64,000 bases of DNA from an uncultured Christensenella sp. GTDB taxonomy: Bacteria > Bacillota > Clostridia > Christensenellales > Borkfalkiaceae. The stretch is from contig CAJTOY010000002.1 of the NCBI GenBank assembly GCA_910578195.1, positions 134,272 to 198,271 on the forward strand, written 5' to 3'. Shown here piece after piece: positions 32,179 through 41,914 of the stretch. The number at the start of each line of letters is the position of its first letter. The stretch's first letter is position 1. The notes under the pieces were generated by a model. It had not been told where the DNA came from. It searched no databases and saw only the letters and a list, made by a program, of their open reading frames with translations. The translations under genes were made by a program, and so were the position numbers.

Positions 32179-33468
32179 TCAATCTTGCTTGTTATCCGTG
32201 CTTTCCAGCACGACCCGCTTTACGGGCGCATATTTGTCGCGGCGCAACAGCACCGTTCTTTTTATGCCGTTGCGGGTGACGGTAAGATAGCCCTCGCTGA
32301 TTATTCCGTCCCTGCCTTCCTTTACCGCGCTTTCGTCCCCGGTTACTTCCTCGGGCGCGGCGATATTGCCCGTCACCTTGGAGTTGAATTCGTACGTCGC
32401 GCCGTCGCTTCTGCCGAAAATAGTAAACCTTACATAGTTGGCGCCCGCCGTGGCGCGGATATACAGCTTTTTGCCCGAGGTGTTTTTAAACTTCAAATCG
32501 AAGTAGTTTCCGCTGACCATCGCGTCGTACGAGGGCGGAACGTAGCTAACCGCGAGCGAGTGCGGGTGATACTCGCAAATCTCGCAGCCCGCGAGCAGCG
32601 CCGCGTTATAAATCGTCGTGCTGACCTGACACACGCCCCCGCCGATACCCTCGACGAACTCGCCGTTTTCGATAATCTTCGCCGCCTTAAAGCCGCGCGC
32701 CGCCGTCCTCGCCCCGACGACAGTATTGAACGAAAAAATTTCGCCGACCTCCAACACCTTGCCGTTTATGAGCTTTGCGGCAAGCCTTACGTTGTGCGCC
32801 CTGTCGTAATTTTCGCCGTCGAAATAGGTTGTGAACGAGCTGAGCTTTTCAGTGTCGAGCTTGACCTCGTCGAGACTGCCCGTAAACTTCGTCGTGCCGT
32901 ACGACACGGTCACGTCCTCGAAACCGCTTTCGAGCGAGGCGCGGATATCCGACAGAAGTTTTACTCTGTCCGCCTTGACGCCGTCCTCGCCCTCGACGTA
33001 GGTGAACGGCTCGCCCGAGGTGTTGAAAATGGCGTGCGGGGTGACGGCGGCGCGAGTTTCGTCCTTGCAGATGTACGCCGAAATTTCGCTAATGCCGTTT
33101 AAGTAATACTTGACCTCCGCGGTATAATCGCCCCCCTTTTCCACGGTTTTCAAGAGGGCTTGCAAATTGTCCTTATAGCTTATTTCGGGATAGGTAAAAA
33201 CGTATTCGCGCTGTTTGCCGCGAACGGTGAGCGACTTTGTTTTAAGCTCCTCCTCTATCCTTTCGCGGACGCACGCCGCCGCCTCGGTCGGCGTGCGTCC
33301 GCCCACCTCGACGCCGTTTACCGTGATATTTTTCGGCAGTCTGCCCAAAAAGGCGCACGTTAAAAAAATCAAGCCCGCCGAAACGGCGAGCATAAGTATT
33401 AGCATATTGAATTTAAACAGTTTACCGTACTTCAATTCTTTGCCGTCCTTCTGAAACAGTATGCGCAA
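32179..33468 (-). CDS. VanW family protein, membrane anchored
   Basis: 429 residues. An N-terminal TM anchor (about 22-44), a PG_binding_4-like domain (about 48-240) and a VanW domain (about 245-400) with NVRLAAKLINGKVLEVGEIFSFN, GARTAARGFKAAKII, GGGVCQVSTTIYNAALLAGCEI and EYHPHSLAVSYVP. VanW occurs in some glycopeptide resistance clusters, but most homologues are ordinary envelope proteins; no van genes are here. It ends next to the toxin locus and starts 22 bases after recF. Confidence 0.9.
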   Translation of the reverse strand: MRILFQKDGKELKYGKLFKFNMLILMLAVSAGLIFLTCAFLGRLPKNITVNGVEVGGRTPTEAAACVRERIEEELKTKSLTVRGKQREYVFTYPEISYKDNLQALLKTVEKGGDYTAEVKYYLNGISEISAYICKDETRAAVTPHAIFNTSGEPFTYVEGEDGVKADRVKLLSDIRASLESGFEDVTVSYGTTKFTGSLDEVKLDTEKLSSFTTYFDGENYDRAHNVRLAAKLINGKVLEVGEIFSFNTVVGARTAARGFKAAKIIENGEFVEGIGGGVCQVSTTIYNAALLAGCEICEYHPHSLAVSYVPPSYDAMVSGNYFDLKFKNTSGKKLYIRATAGANYVRFTIFGRSDGATYEFNSKVTGNIAAPEEVTGDESAVKEGRDGIISEGYLTVTRNGIKRTVLLRRDKYAPVKRVVLESTDNKQD

Positions 33469-33490
33469 AAAGCGCGCGTTTATCCCGAAG

Positions 33491-34576
33491 TCAAGGCTTG
33501 ACTTTTCCGCCCTCTATCTTTATTTTGTTTACCTCTTTGCCGTACAGCACGCGCTCGGCATGGGTGCACGTCAGAATGGTCTGCAAGCCGTCGGTGCGGG
33601 TGACAAGCTTTTTGCGGCGGGGCAAGTCGAGCTCGCTCATGACGTCGTCGAGGATTAGCACGGGGTACTCGCCCGAAAGCCTTTTGAAAATTTCAACCTC
33701 GGCAAGCTTAATGGAAAGCGCCGCCGTCCTCGTCTGCCCCTGCGAGGCGTAGGTCTTTGCATCGGTGCCGTTTATTTCGATATCCAAATCGTCGCGGTGG
33801 GGACCCGACGCGGTGAAGCCCAGACGGATATCCCGCTCGTAGTTTGCCGAAAGCTCGTTAAACAGCCTTTCGGCAAGCTCCTTTTCGTCGCCCTTGTATT
33901 TCTTCTCGGGGGAAATTTTCAGCTCCTCCCCGCCGTCGGTCAGCGAGGCGTGAATTTCGGCGGCTATCGGCGAGAGAAGCGCGGCAAACTCCGCGCGCTT
34001 GAACGCTATAACCGCAGCGTATTTGCAAAGCTGTTCGTCCCAGACGGGCAAGGTTTCGTAGACCATGCCCAAATCTCTGTTCTTTAAAAGGTTGTTGCGC
34101 TGTTCGAGAATTTTGTTGTAGCGCATGAGCGCGACGTAGTATGGCTTGGAAAGCTGGGAAATGGAAACGTTTAAAAATCTGCGCCGCTCGTCGGGGCCGT
34201 CCTGAATTAACCTCAGCTCGTGCGGGGAGAAAAACACGCTGTAAATATTGCCGAGGATATCCGCGTTTTTCGTTATTTTGTTGCCGTTAATTCTCACCTC
34301 GCGGCTGTTTTCGAAGATGCGCGCGCTTATCTCCAAATCGCCGTACACCCCCTCGGCTTTGGCGGTGATTTCGGCGAACTCGCACCCGTGGCGGATAAGC
34401 TGTTTATCTCTGCGGCAGCGCGGCGAAGTGCCCGTGCAAAGGTAAAAAACAGCCTCCGCGCAGTTGGTTTTGCCCTGCGCGTTTCTGCCGAAAATCACGT
34501 TGAGCCCGTCCGAGAAGCTAACCGTTTCGTTTTCGTAATTTCTGAAATTTTTCAAATTTAAATATTTTATCCGCAT
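33491..34576 (-). CDS. recF: DNA replication and repair protein RecF
   Basis: 361 residues. Walker A GRNAQGKTN, the region TGTSPRCRRDKQLIRHG, signature YASQGQTRTAALSIKLAE and Walker B PVLILDDVMSELD. RecF loads RecA at gaps. It is divergent from dnaA, whereas the common Bacillota order is dnaA-dnaN-recF-gyrB on one strand; dnaN is not here. Confidence 0.96.
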   Translation of the reverse strand: MRIKYLNLKNFRNYENETVSFSDGLNVIFGRNAQGKTNCAEAVFYLCTGTSPRCRRDKQLIRHGCEFAEITAKAEGVYGDLEISARIFENSREVRINGNKITKNADILGNIYSVFFSPHELRLIQDGPDERRRFLNVSISQLSKPYYVALMRYNKILEQRNNLLKNRDLGMVYETLPVWDEQLCKYAAVIAFKRAEFAALLSPIAAEIHASLTDGGEELKISPEKKYKGDEKELAERLFNELSANYERDIRLGFTASGPHRDDLDIEINGTDAKTYASQGQTRTAALSIKLAEVEIFKRLSGEYPVLILDDVMSELDLPRRKKLVTRTDGLQTILTCTHAERVLYGKEVNKIKIEGGKVKP

Positions 34577-34614
34577 TTATCCGAAAAACACTTTATTTTA
34601 ATTGCCCGTTGTAG

Positions 34615-34646
34615 TATAATTATAACAAATTTTTAAAAAAACTCAA
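34615..34646. promoter_or_regulatory. Overlapping divergent promoters of recF and dnaA
   Basis: Minus strand TTGAGT (34641-34646), 16-base spacer, TATAAT (34619-34624) for recF. On the plus strand TATAAT (34615-34620) could serve dnaA, with a poor -35. The two -10 boxes overlap, so the promoters may compete. I see no DnaA boxes (TTATNCACA) in this gap. Confidence 0.5.
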
Positions 34647-34664
34647 AGGATTATCGGCGTAATT

Positions 34665-36011
34665 ATGGCAGAAAAGGGGAATTTCGATTTTTTATATAAT
34701 CCCGTTAAACAGAAAATGCAGGAGCTTGTTTCGCATATCAACTATACGACGTATATCGAAAAGCTTGTGCCCGTCGACGTGGACGGAAGATATATCGTGC
34801 TTGAAACCCCTACCGAAAGCTTTGCCAGGTACATTACGGGCACGCTCGCCGAGAAAATGCGCGAGGCTATCGTCAAAGCCGACGTCGGGCTGACCGACTT
34901 CCGTCTCAAAGTCGAGGGCAGCGACGGCTACGCCTACAACGCGCCCGACGAAACGCCCTATTCCTCCACGACCAGTCTCGACGCGAAATTCACGTTCGAA
35001 AACTTCGTCGTGGGCAAGAATAACGAGTTCGTGCACGCCGCGGCGCTCTCGGTCGCAGACGACCCTGCGGGAACGTACAACCCCCTCTTTATCTACGGCG
35101 GAACTGGTCTCGGTAAGACACACTTAATCCAGGCGATAGGCAACAAGATTGTAAAGGACAAGCCGCAGCTTAAAGTAATTTACGTCACCTGCGACAAATT
35201 CTTCAACGATATTATAGACTCCATGCTCGGACACGGCGCGGACAGCAGAAGCAAGGGCAACCGACTTCGCCAATATTACAGAAACGCCGACGTTCTGATA
35301 ATCGACGACATTCAGTTTATCGCCAAGAAAAAAGCCGTTCAGGAGGAATTTTTCCATATTTTCAACGAGCTTGTTTCGAAAGGCAAGCAGATTGTTATTT
35401 CCTCCGACCAGCACCCGAAGGAGCTGACCGAGCTCGAAGAAAGGCTGAGAACGAGATTTTCGGGCGGACTTTTGTTCGATATCCTCCCCCCCAACCTCGA
35501 AACTAAGATTGCTATTTTAAAATGCAAGGCGTTCGAAAAGAAGTGCCATGTGCCCGACGACGTTTTGTCCTTCCTCGCGCAGGATTCGGGCGACGACGTG
35601 AGAACCCTCGAAGGGCGGCTGACCAAGGTCATATTCGCGTCAAAACTGCACGAAGTGCCCATTACCGTCTCGCTTGCGAGAAACGCGCTAAGCGAAGCCG
35701 TTTCCGAGCCGGGCAAGGAAGAGATAACGCCGGAAAGCGTCATTGCCGCGGTCACAAGCTATTACCACCTCTCCAAAAACGATTTGGCGGGCAAGAGCAA
35801 GAAAAAGGAAATAGTAATACCCAGGCAGGTTTGCTGTTATTTAATGTGCGAGCTTTTGTCCCTTCCACTCATTTCGATAGGCAAGGTGCTCGGCGGGCGC
35901 GACCACACCACTATTCTGTATTCGAGAGACAAGGTCGACGAAATGTGCCGCGTCAACGACAAGCTTGCAAAAGACGTCGACGACATTAAAAACATAATTC
36001 TTAAAAAATAA
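34665..36011 (+). CDS. dnaA: Chromosomal replication initiator DnaA
   Basis: 448 residues. The four domains are recognisable: N-terminal interaction domain, a short linker (about 90-110), AAA+ ATPase with GGTGLGKTHLIQAIGN and VLIIDDIQFI, and domain IV with the DnaA signature GGRDHTTILYSRDKV. It opens the replication origin. It is transcribed on the plus strand with mnmG, opposite to almost every other gene in the window, and away from dnaN. Confidence 0.98.
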   Translation: MAEKGNFDFLYNPVKQKMQELVSHINYTTYIEKLVPVDVDGRYIVLETPTESFARYITGTLAEKMREAIVKADVGLTDFRLKVEGSDGYAYNAPDETPYSSTTSLDAKFTFENFVVGKNNEFVHAAALSVADDPAGTYNPLFIYGGTGLGKTHLIQAIGNKIVKDKPQLKVIYVTCDKFFNDIIDSMLGHGADSRSKGNRLRQYYRNADVLIIDDIQFIAKKKAVQEEFFHIFNELVSKGKQIVISSDQHPKELTELEERLRTRFSGGLLFDILPPNLETKIAILKCKAFEKKCHVPDDVLSFLAQDSGDDVRTLEGRLTKVIFASKLHEVPITVSLARNALSEAVSEPGKEEITPESVIAAVTSYYHLSKNDLAGKSKKKEIVIPRQVCCYLMCELLSLPLISIGKVLGGRDHTTILYSRDKVDEMCRVNDKLAKDVDDIKNIILKK

Positions 36012-36019
36012 AAATAAAT

Positions 36020-36055
36020 AAAACATTTGCCGCAACCCCTCGCTACAAATGTTTT
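36020..36055 (+). terminator. Hairpin between dnaA and mnmG
   Basis: AAAACATTTG and CAAATGTTTT form a perfect 10-bp stem with a 16-base loop. No T-tract follows, so it may be an attenuator or mRNA processing element rather than a full terminator. Confidence 0.5.
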
Positions 36056-36067
36056 CGAAGAAAAGAT

Positions 36068-37924
36068 TTGCGTGAATTTACAGAAGGACAATTCGATATC
36101 GTTGTAATCGGCGCGGGGCACGCGGGCTGCGAAAGCGCGCTCGCCTCGGCAAGATTTAATTTAAAGACGGCTATGCTCACCCTCAATCTGGACAGCATAG
36201 CCTTTATGGCGTGTAATCCTTCGATTGGCGGCACGGCGAAAGGTCACCTCGTGCGCGAGATTGACGCGCTGGGCGGCGAAATGGGCGTGAACGCCGACAA
36301 GACATCTATCCAGATGCGCATGCTGAACGAGGGCAAGGGCGAAGCCGTTCAGTCCCTCCGCTGTCAGTGCGACAAAAACGCCTACCACCACGAAATGAAG
36401 CGCACGCTCGAAAACACGAAAAACCTAAGAATTATTCAGGGCGAGGCAAAGGAAATACTGGTTGAAAACGGCAAGGTGCGCGGCGTTTTAACCACATACG
36501 GCGGGATACTCGAAGCGAAGGCGGTCATTGTTGCGACGGGCGTATATCTGAACGCGGAAATCGTAACGGGCGAGCTGAGACAAAAAAGCGGACCTTCGGG
36601 CTTTGCGCCCGCGAACGCCTTGACCGAAAGCCTTATAAAGCTGGGCTTCAACGTAAGACGGTTCAAGACGGGCACGCCCGCCCGCCTCGACGCGAGAACG
36701 ATAGACTACGATAAATTCTCCGTGCAGCCGGGCGAAGAGAATTTGCCCGCGTTTTCCTTCCTCGACGAGAGGACTGAAAATCTGCGCGTCTGCCACCTCG
36801 GCTACACCAACGGACAAACGCACGAAATAATCCTCGGCAACCTCGACCGCTCCCCCCTCTACAACGGCGACATAACTTCGACGGGTCCGAGATACTGCCC
36901 CTCGATAGAGACGAAAGTTGTCAGATTTTCAGACAAGGAACGGCACCAGATATTTTTGGAGCCAGAGGGGCTGGACACGAACGAGGTCTATGTGCAAGGC
37001 ATGTCCTCGTCCATGCCGCACGATATCCAGCGGGATATGTACAGAAGCATACAAGGGCTGGAAAACTCCGAGATAATGCGCTACGCCTACGCAATCGAGT
37101 ACGACTGTATCGACGCGCTCGACGTCTATCCCACACTCGAATTCAAGAAAGTCGAGGGGCTGTATACCGCGGGGCAGATAAACGGCACATCGGGCTACGA
37201 GGAAGCCGCGGCGCAGGGGCTGATTGCGGGGATTAACGCCGCTTACAAAATTTTGAAAAAGCCGCCGTTCGTGCTCGGGCGCGACGAGGCGTATATCGGC
37301 GTGCTTATAGACGACTTGACCACCAAGGGCACCGAGGAGCCGTACCGCATGATGACATCGCGCGCGGAGTACAGAATTAACCTCCGACACGACACCGCCG
37401 ACTTCCGCTTAACGCCCAAAATTGCCGACACCCCCCTCTTCACCGAAGAGAGAAAAAAGGTGTTCGAAACGCGCAAAAGGCAGTTTGCGGAGACGATAGC
37501 CGTGCTCGGCGGGCGGGCGGACAGACAAAAGGCGGAAAGCTTTTTGAGCGGGCGCGGGCTTTCGGGGGGCTCGGTCGTAAGCTATGCCGACTTAATCCGT
37601 CGGGGCGCGCGGCTAAAAGATATTTGCGAGAATTTCGGAATTTTGGAGGGCGTACCCGAGGAAATTAAAAAATGCGCCGAGGCGACCGTCAAATACGAGG
37701 GCTATTTAAAAAAGAACGCCCAACAGATTGAAAAGGCGAAAAAGCTTGAAGAAAAGGCGTTGCCCGCCGATATCGATTACGACGAAATAAAGGGACTGCG
37801 GCTCGAAGCGCGCGAACAGCTTAAACGCGTGCGCCCCCTCACCTTGGGGCAAGCGGGCAGAATTTACGGGGTCAACCCCGCGGACGTAACCGTTTTAATA
37901 GTCTGGCTTGCAACAAGAAAATAA
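36068..37924 (+). CDS. mnmG: tRNA uridine-5-carboxymethylaminomethyl modification enzyme MnmG (GidA)
   Basis: 618 residues. FAD-binding VIGAGHAGCESALASARF at the N-terminus, MACNPSIGGTAKGHLVREIDALGG, TGTPARLD, and the C-terminal SRAEYRINLRHDTADFRLT are all MnmG signatures. With MnmE (not in the window) it forms cmnm5U34 in tRNAs. The frame begins with TTG at 36068; no in-frame ATG fits nearby, so the TTG start is likely, with a weak ribosome binding site. Co-oriented with dnaA, 56 bases downstream. Confidence 0.97.
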   Translation: MREFTEGQFDIVVIGAGHAGCESALASARFNLKTAMLTLNLDSIAFMACNPSIGGTAKGHLVREIDALGGEMGVNADKTSIQMRMLNEGKGEAVQSLRCQCDKNAYHHEMKRTLENTKNLRIIQGEAKEILVENGKVRGVLTTYGGILEAKAVIVATGVYLNAEIVTGELRQKSGPSGFAPANALTESLIKLGFNVRRFKTGTPARLDARTIDYDKFSVQPGEENLPAFSFLDERTENLRVCHLGYTNGQTHEIILGNLDRSPLYNGDITSTGPRYCPSIETKVVRFSDKERHQIFLEPEGLDTNEVYVQGMSSSMPHDIQRDMYRSIQGLENSEIMRYAYAIEYDCIDALDVYPTLEFKKVEGLYTAGQINGTSGYEEAAAQGLIAGINAAYKILKKPPFVLGRDEAYIGVLIDDLTTKGTEEPYRMMTSRAEYRINLRHDTADFRLTPKIADTPLFTEERKKVFETRKRQFAETIAVLGGRADRQKAESFLSGRGLSGGSVVSYADLIRRGARLKDICENFGILEGVPEEIKKCAEATVKYEGYLKKNAQQIEKAKKLEEKALPADIDYDEIKGLRLEAREQLKRVRPLTLGQAGRIYGVNPADVTVLIVWLATRK

Positions 37925-37956
37925 AAAGCGCGGAAGAAATTCCGCGCTTTAATTTT
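37925..37956. terminator. Bidirectional terminator
   Basis: AAAGCGCGGAA / TTCCGCGCTTT with loop GAAA (37925-37950), then AATTTT. It lies between convergent mnmG and the membrane protein gene at 37958. Confidence 0.9.
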
Positions 37957-37957
37957 G

Positions 37958-38596
37958 TTATAGAGTTTCGTTGATTATTGCCGTATGCTTATTATATTTT
38001 ATTTTAAACGTACCCATTGTCTGCAATTGTTCAACCTCTTCCCTTGAAAATACTCTTCTGCTTTTCGCAGACTTTTGCACGCCGTTTACTTCGTACTTGA
38101 AAATTATACCGTATCTGACAGCCGAACGGTAACTCTTTGTCTGAGCCTTTCCGTATTCAAACCACATCGATTTGCCCACGTCCGTAAATTCGGCGGTAGC
38201 GTCTTTCCCGTACCGCAGACAGATTTTCAAAGCTATGTACACGACAAACTGATAACCTAACCCGACCACGGCGGCTAAGCCCATAGCGGCGAATATACAG
38301 TCGAATACCAGAACGACAGTATTTGCAGACGCTATATATGCGTCCGTCAGAAAACCAGCCGCGACAAAACAACAGTACAGCACCATACAAAGCCAGAAAA
38401 CAAGTGGTTTTGAGATTGTTTTCGGCTTTTCCTTAACGCGGCAAAACGGTATGATAACTCCGTAAAGCCAAAGCCCGTCTATAAGCGCCACAAACGACAG
38501 CGCCAGATATGAAGTGAATTTATACGGGTACTGTACAACTACAAGGAATATAATCAGAAACGTAGCGATAAAGCAAGCCACGCCCCAAATAATCAA
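37958..38596 (-). CDS. Hypothetical membrane protein with DUF3592-like C-terminus
   Basis: 212 residues. Four hydrophobic segments in the first ~130 residues, then a soluble part (KDATAEFTDVGKSMWFEYG...IIFKYEVNGVQKSAKSRRVFSREEVEQL) like the DUF3592/NfeD-type pattern of small beta domains; weak recognition. No operon partner: the next gene upstream begins after 38635. Function unknown. Base composition is somewhat lower in GC than its neighbours. Confidence 0.75.
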   Translation of the reverse strand: MIIWGVACFIATFLIIFLVVVQYPYKFTSYLALSFVALIDGLWLYGVIIPFCRVKEKPKTISKPLVFWLCMVLYCCFVAAGFLTDAYIASANTVVLVFDCIFAAMGLAAVVGLGYQFVVYIALKICLRYGKDATAEFTDVGKSMWFEYGKAQTKSYRSAVRYGIIFKYEVNGVQKSAKSRRVFSREEVEQLQTMGTFKIKYNKHTAIINETL

Positions 38597-38634
38597 GTCT
38601 TTCCAATTAAAAATTGCACTATTCTCCTGAAATT

Positions 38635-39444
38635 TTATTTCGCGGCGGGCGTTTCGTGCGCTTTAAGAAGCTGATAGTAGGGGTCGGAAGAAAAATCGCG
38701 CTCCTTGTCGTACGTTCCGCCGAGACTTTCTATTGCGAGCAACAGCTCCTTGTATTCTATGAACGAAATTCCCTCTTCGTCGATTTTGTCCAGAAGGCAG
38801 TCGAGCGCCCGCTCGTCGCCGTATGCGGCGAGATAGCTCGCGTGCATGGGCAAATTGTCGGGGTCGGTGCGGAATTCCTTCATTAAAATTTCGAAAATTT
38901 TATCGTCGCGGATAACCGAGCGCGACATAATTTCGAGCATATATTCGCGCTCCGCCCCCCTTTCGTAATTTTCGACCGCCTCCGCCGTCACGAGGTCGGC
39001 TTTTTCCTTTATGTTGTCGACAAGACTGTTTTTCAAGTCCCCGCCGATATCGGGGGATATCAGCATCTGCATGTATTTTTTGATTGCCCGCCCGTCCGAG
39101 CCTATCAGGTGAACCGCGTACTCCCTTTCCGCTTCGCTTCCGTCGAGCAAGGGTATCAACAGCTCGACCGCGTCGCGGCTTTCGATTGCCGAACAGAGAA
39201 ACTCCGAGACGGGCACGTCCTTTTTGAGGTGCGCGCACAGCGCTTTCACAAGCTCGCCGTCGTCAAGCTTAGAGTAGAACCCGTTCGGGGTGTCGCCGAC
39301 AGACTTTATATAAGTGTCGCCGAAGCTTTTATATAGCTTGGGGATAATTTCCTCCCACTCGCTTTCATTGTATTTGTCGGAATTTTTTCGGATATATTCG
39401 GTCAGTTTTGCGTCGAACATACCGTCGAAATCGTAAAGCTTCAT
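38635..39444 (-). CDS. Hypothetical HEAT-like repeat protein
   Basis: 269 residues, helical and acidic, without TM or signal sequence. Repeats of helix pairs such as ESRDAVELLIPLLDGSEAEREYAVHLIG and DERALDCLLDKIDEEG suggest HEAT-type repeats. It overlaps the TPR gene by 4 bases, so both are coupled and may form a complex. No catalytic motif is visible. Confidence 0.7.
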   Translation of the reverse strand: MKLYDFDGMFDAKLTEYIRKNSDKYNESEWEEIIPKLYKSFGDTYIKSVGDTPNGFYSKLDDGELVKALCAHLKKDVPVSEFLCSAIESRDAVELLIPLLDGSEAEREYAVHLIGSDGRAIKKYMQMLISPDIGGDLKNSLVDNIKEKADLVTAEAVENYERGAEREYMLEIMSRSVIRDDKIFEILMKEFRTDPDNLPMHASYLAAYGDERALDCLLDKIDEEGISFIEYKELLLAIESLGGTYDKERDFSSDPYYQLLKAHETPAAK

Positions 39445-41099
39445 AATTTCCCCGTCAGTTTTGAAATATTTTTGTCCGTGGTGTCGAAAAACGAGGCGAG
39501 TTGCCCCGCGGGAATTTTCGGCTCCCTGACGCCCGATTGCGAATATATCACCGCCGTGAGCGCGTCCACGTCGTTGACCGACGAAAGAGTGCCGGCCTTT
39601 TCGAATTTGCGGTAAAGTTTTTCGGCGGCGTTTGCGAATTTGTCGCTGTATGAATTGTGCAGTATCGCGAAATGTGCGGTGAGCCGCGCGTACGCGGTCA
39701 CGAAATTCTTGCGTTTAAGTCTGCCTATATTCAGCCTGCGGAAATTTATTCTTTTGTAAAGATGGCAGATAACCACGCCGAAAACGTTGTCCTCGTTGCG
39801 CTCGCCCAGCATGGTCAAAATCTGAACTTTCAAAGCGTCGCTTAAAAACGCGTTCAAAAGCATATCGCACACCATTCCGTCGAGCTCGGCTTTTATCGCG
39901 CAGTCAGCCGCAAGGCATTGAAGCTCGGTTTCCTCGCTGCCCTCGGTTTCGTCGAAACACCAGTTAATACAGTCGGAAACGTCGACGAGGCTGAAAAGTT
40001 TTCTCGCCTCGGTTTTTTTGAGCTTCGAAAACGCGGCTAAAACCTTGAACGTACTCTCGCGCTCCTCTTTGGGCATGCGGTAAAAGTAGCTCATTTCCGA
40101 GACGTTGCCGCTTTCGACCATATCGCGCGCCTTTTCGTAGTGATAGCGCGCAATCACCGCTTCGGGGCTTATGGTGAGCAGTCTGTCGAACGCGGCGAAG
40201 CTATCCTCGTATTTTCCGCAGTTGAACGCCGAAACAGCCTTGAAGTACAGCACCGATTTGTCGTAATCGAGCTCGCCCTTGAGCTTCGAGAACTGCCCGT
40301 ACGCCTCCGCGTGGAGCTTGTTTTCACAGCACACCGTGGCGATTTTGTAAATTTCCTCGGGCACGGTAACGTCCAAATCGAGCAACCTTTTCGCGAGTTC
40401 GCGGCTTTCGTCGTGCTTTTTCTGCTCTGTTCTGACCGCCGCAAGGGTGGTAAGCGCCTGCACGTTGTCGGGCTTGTTTTTCAGGATATCGAGGCAGACC
40501 TCCTCCGCCTTGTCGCATTGGTCGGAAATTATATAGCACATTGCGATATAGTTCCTTGCGGAAAGATATGCGCCGTTTTCCTCGTCGACCTCTGAAAACT
40601 CCTCGATAGCCTTATCGTACTCGCCGCGGCGCATGCTCGCCACGCCCGCAGATATAATGCCCGAACAGTCCGCAAGCTTGGGCGGATAGACGAATTTCAA
40701 GGGGTTGGGCTCGCGGCTTAAAAAGGAATTCATGATTTCGCCGCGCATCTCGGGGTCGATATCGTTGGCGTCCAGTAAAAGCTTGTTGTAATAGTACGCC
40801 GAAAAATGCTCGTTGCCGAGATTCATATACGCGACGGCAAGCCCCTCGTAGGCTTCCGTGAAATCGTCCGAAAACGTGCAGTCCATATACTTAAACCAGC
40901 TGTTGACGCATTTTTCGAACAGCCCGACGTCGTCGAAAATTTCAGCGTAAAGCATATAAGAATCTTCGTCGTTAAAGTGCATATCCGCATTCTTGTTCAA
41001 AAGCTTCAACGCTGAGATGTAGTTGTGTTCGTCGACCAGGTCGGCGGCGACTGCAATCAGTCTGTCGCTGCTTAAATCGATATCAATCGTTTTTTTCAT
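39441..41099 (-). CDS. TPR repeat protein
   Basis: 552 residues with at least five tetratricopeptide-like repeats in the first ~330 residues (for example YISALKLLNKNADMHFNDED, YDKAIEEFSEVDEENGAYLSARNYIAM, KAEEVCLDILKNKPDNVQALTTLA). The C-terminal ~200 residues are helical and unassigned. No signal peptide. It overlaps hslO upstream (4 bases) and the HEAT-like gene downstream (4 bases), so the three are translated together. Function unknown. Confidence 0.8.
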   Translation of the reverse strand: MKKTIDIDLSSDRLIAVAADLVDEHNYISALKLLNKNADMHFNDEDSYMLYAEIFDDVGLFEKCVNSWFKYMDCTFSDDFTEAYEGLAVAYMNLGNEHFSAYYYNKLLLDANDIDPEMRGEIMNSFLSREPNPLKFVYPPKLADCSGIISAGVASMRRGEYDKAIEEFSEVDEENGAYLSARNYIAMCYIISDQCDKAEEVCLDILKNKPDNVQALTTLAAVRTEQKKHDESRELAKRLLDLDVTVPEEIYKIATVCCENKLHAEAYGQFSKLKGELDYDKSVLYFKAVSAFNCGKYEDSFAAFDRLLTISPEAVIARYHYEKARDMVESGNVSEMSYFYRMPKEERESTFKVLAAFSKLKKTEARKLFSLVDVSDCINWCFDETEGSEETELQCLAADCAIKAELDGMVCDMLLNAFLSDALKVQILTMLGERNEDNVFGVVICHLYKRINFRRLNIGRLKRKNFVTAYARLTAHFAILHNSYSDKFANAAEKLYRKFEKAGTLSSVNDVDALTAVIYSQSGVREPKIPAGQLASFFDTTDKNISKLTGKL

Positions 41100-41914
41100 A
41101 AATTAAAAAGCTTGTCTATGTCGTCTTTATCGAAAACGTAGTCGGTGTTGCAGTAGTGGCAGTGCACCTTTACGCTTCCCTCTTCTTCGATTATTTTGTA
41201 AAGCTCGTCCTTGCCGAGCGGCACTATCACGCCCTCGATTTTTTTGCGCGAGCAGTTGCACTTGTACTCGGGGAAGTAAATATATACCCCGCCCTCCTCG
41301 GTGAGCCCGCCGAAAAACTCGTCCAGAATGCCGTCCGCGCCGAACTTTTCCACGACGTCGGCGGCGTTCACGAACGCCTGCATTCTCTCTTCGGCTTTTT
41401 CCATGTTCGCCTCCGACGTTCCCGGCAGAAGCTGCATGACCACGCCGCCCGCGGCGGTGCATACGCCGTTTTCTATCTTTACGCCGATTGCTACCGCGGT
41501 GTCTATCTGCTCGCTCATCTGAAAGTACTTCATGAGATTTTGCGAAACGTCGTCGCCCGTCAGCTCGCTTGTGCCGACGAACGGTCGGAAAAATCCGTCC
41601 TCTTTAATCACCGTAAGCGTGCCGCCGTTAAGTCTGCTGCCGTCGATATATCCGCGTATATGGAGGTTTATATCCCCCGAAACGCTGACAGTGCCCGCGT
41701 CGCCGCCGCCCTTGACCGTGAGCGAAACCGCGCCCCTCTCGCTTTTCAGACAGCCCGACATATACGCCGCGCACGTCAAAAGCCCGCCGAGCGTTTTCGC
41801 CGAATTTTCGTCGAGGTTGTGCGTCTTTATCGCGTCGTTCACCATTTGGGTTGTTTCGAGCACGGAAAGCGACACCTCTCTGTCATAAATCAATGCCTTG
41901 TAAAGTTTGTTCAT
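41096..41914 (-). CDS. hslO: Redox-regulated chaperone Hsp33
   Basis: 272 residues. N-terminal Hsp33 domain (TQMVNDAIKTHNLDENSAKTLGGLLTCAAYMSGCLK, GDAGTVSVSGDINLHIRGYI) and a C-terminal zinc switch with the cysteines CNC (KCNCS) and CHYC. Oxidation releases zinc and activates holdase activity. It overlaps the methyltransferase gene (4 bases) and TPR gene (4 bases). Its neighbourhood with oxidative-stress genes is distant, so the operon role is open. Confidence 0.96.
   Translation of the reverse strand: MNKLYKALIYDREVSLSVLETTQMVNDAIKTHNLDENSAKTLGGLLTCAAYMSGCLKSERGAVSLTVKGGGDAGTVSVSGDINLHIRGYIDGSRLNGGTLTVIKEDGFFRPFVGTSELTGDDVSQNLMKYFQMSEQIDTAVAIGVKIENGVCTAAGGVVMQLLPGTSEANMEKAEERMQAFVNAADVVEKFGADGILDEFFGGLTEEGGVYIYFPEYKCNCSRKKIEGVIVPLGKDELYKIIEEEGSVKVHCHYCNTDYVFDKDDIDKLFNL

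Noticed and set aside
34577..34664. Possible replication origin beside dnaA
   Set aside because: No DnaA-box cluster is visible, the gap is 88 bp, and gene polarity does not switch here.
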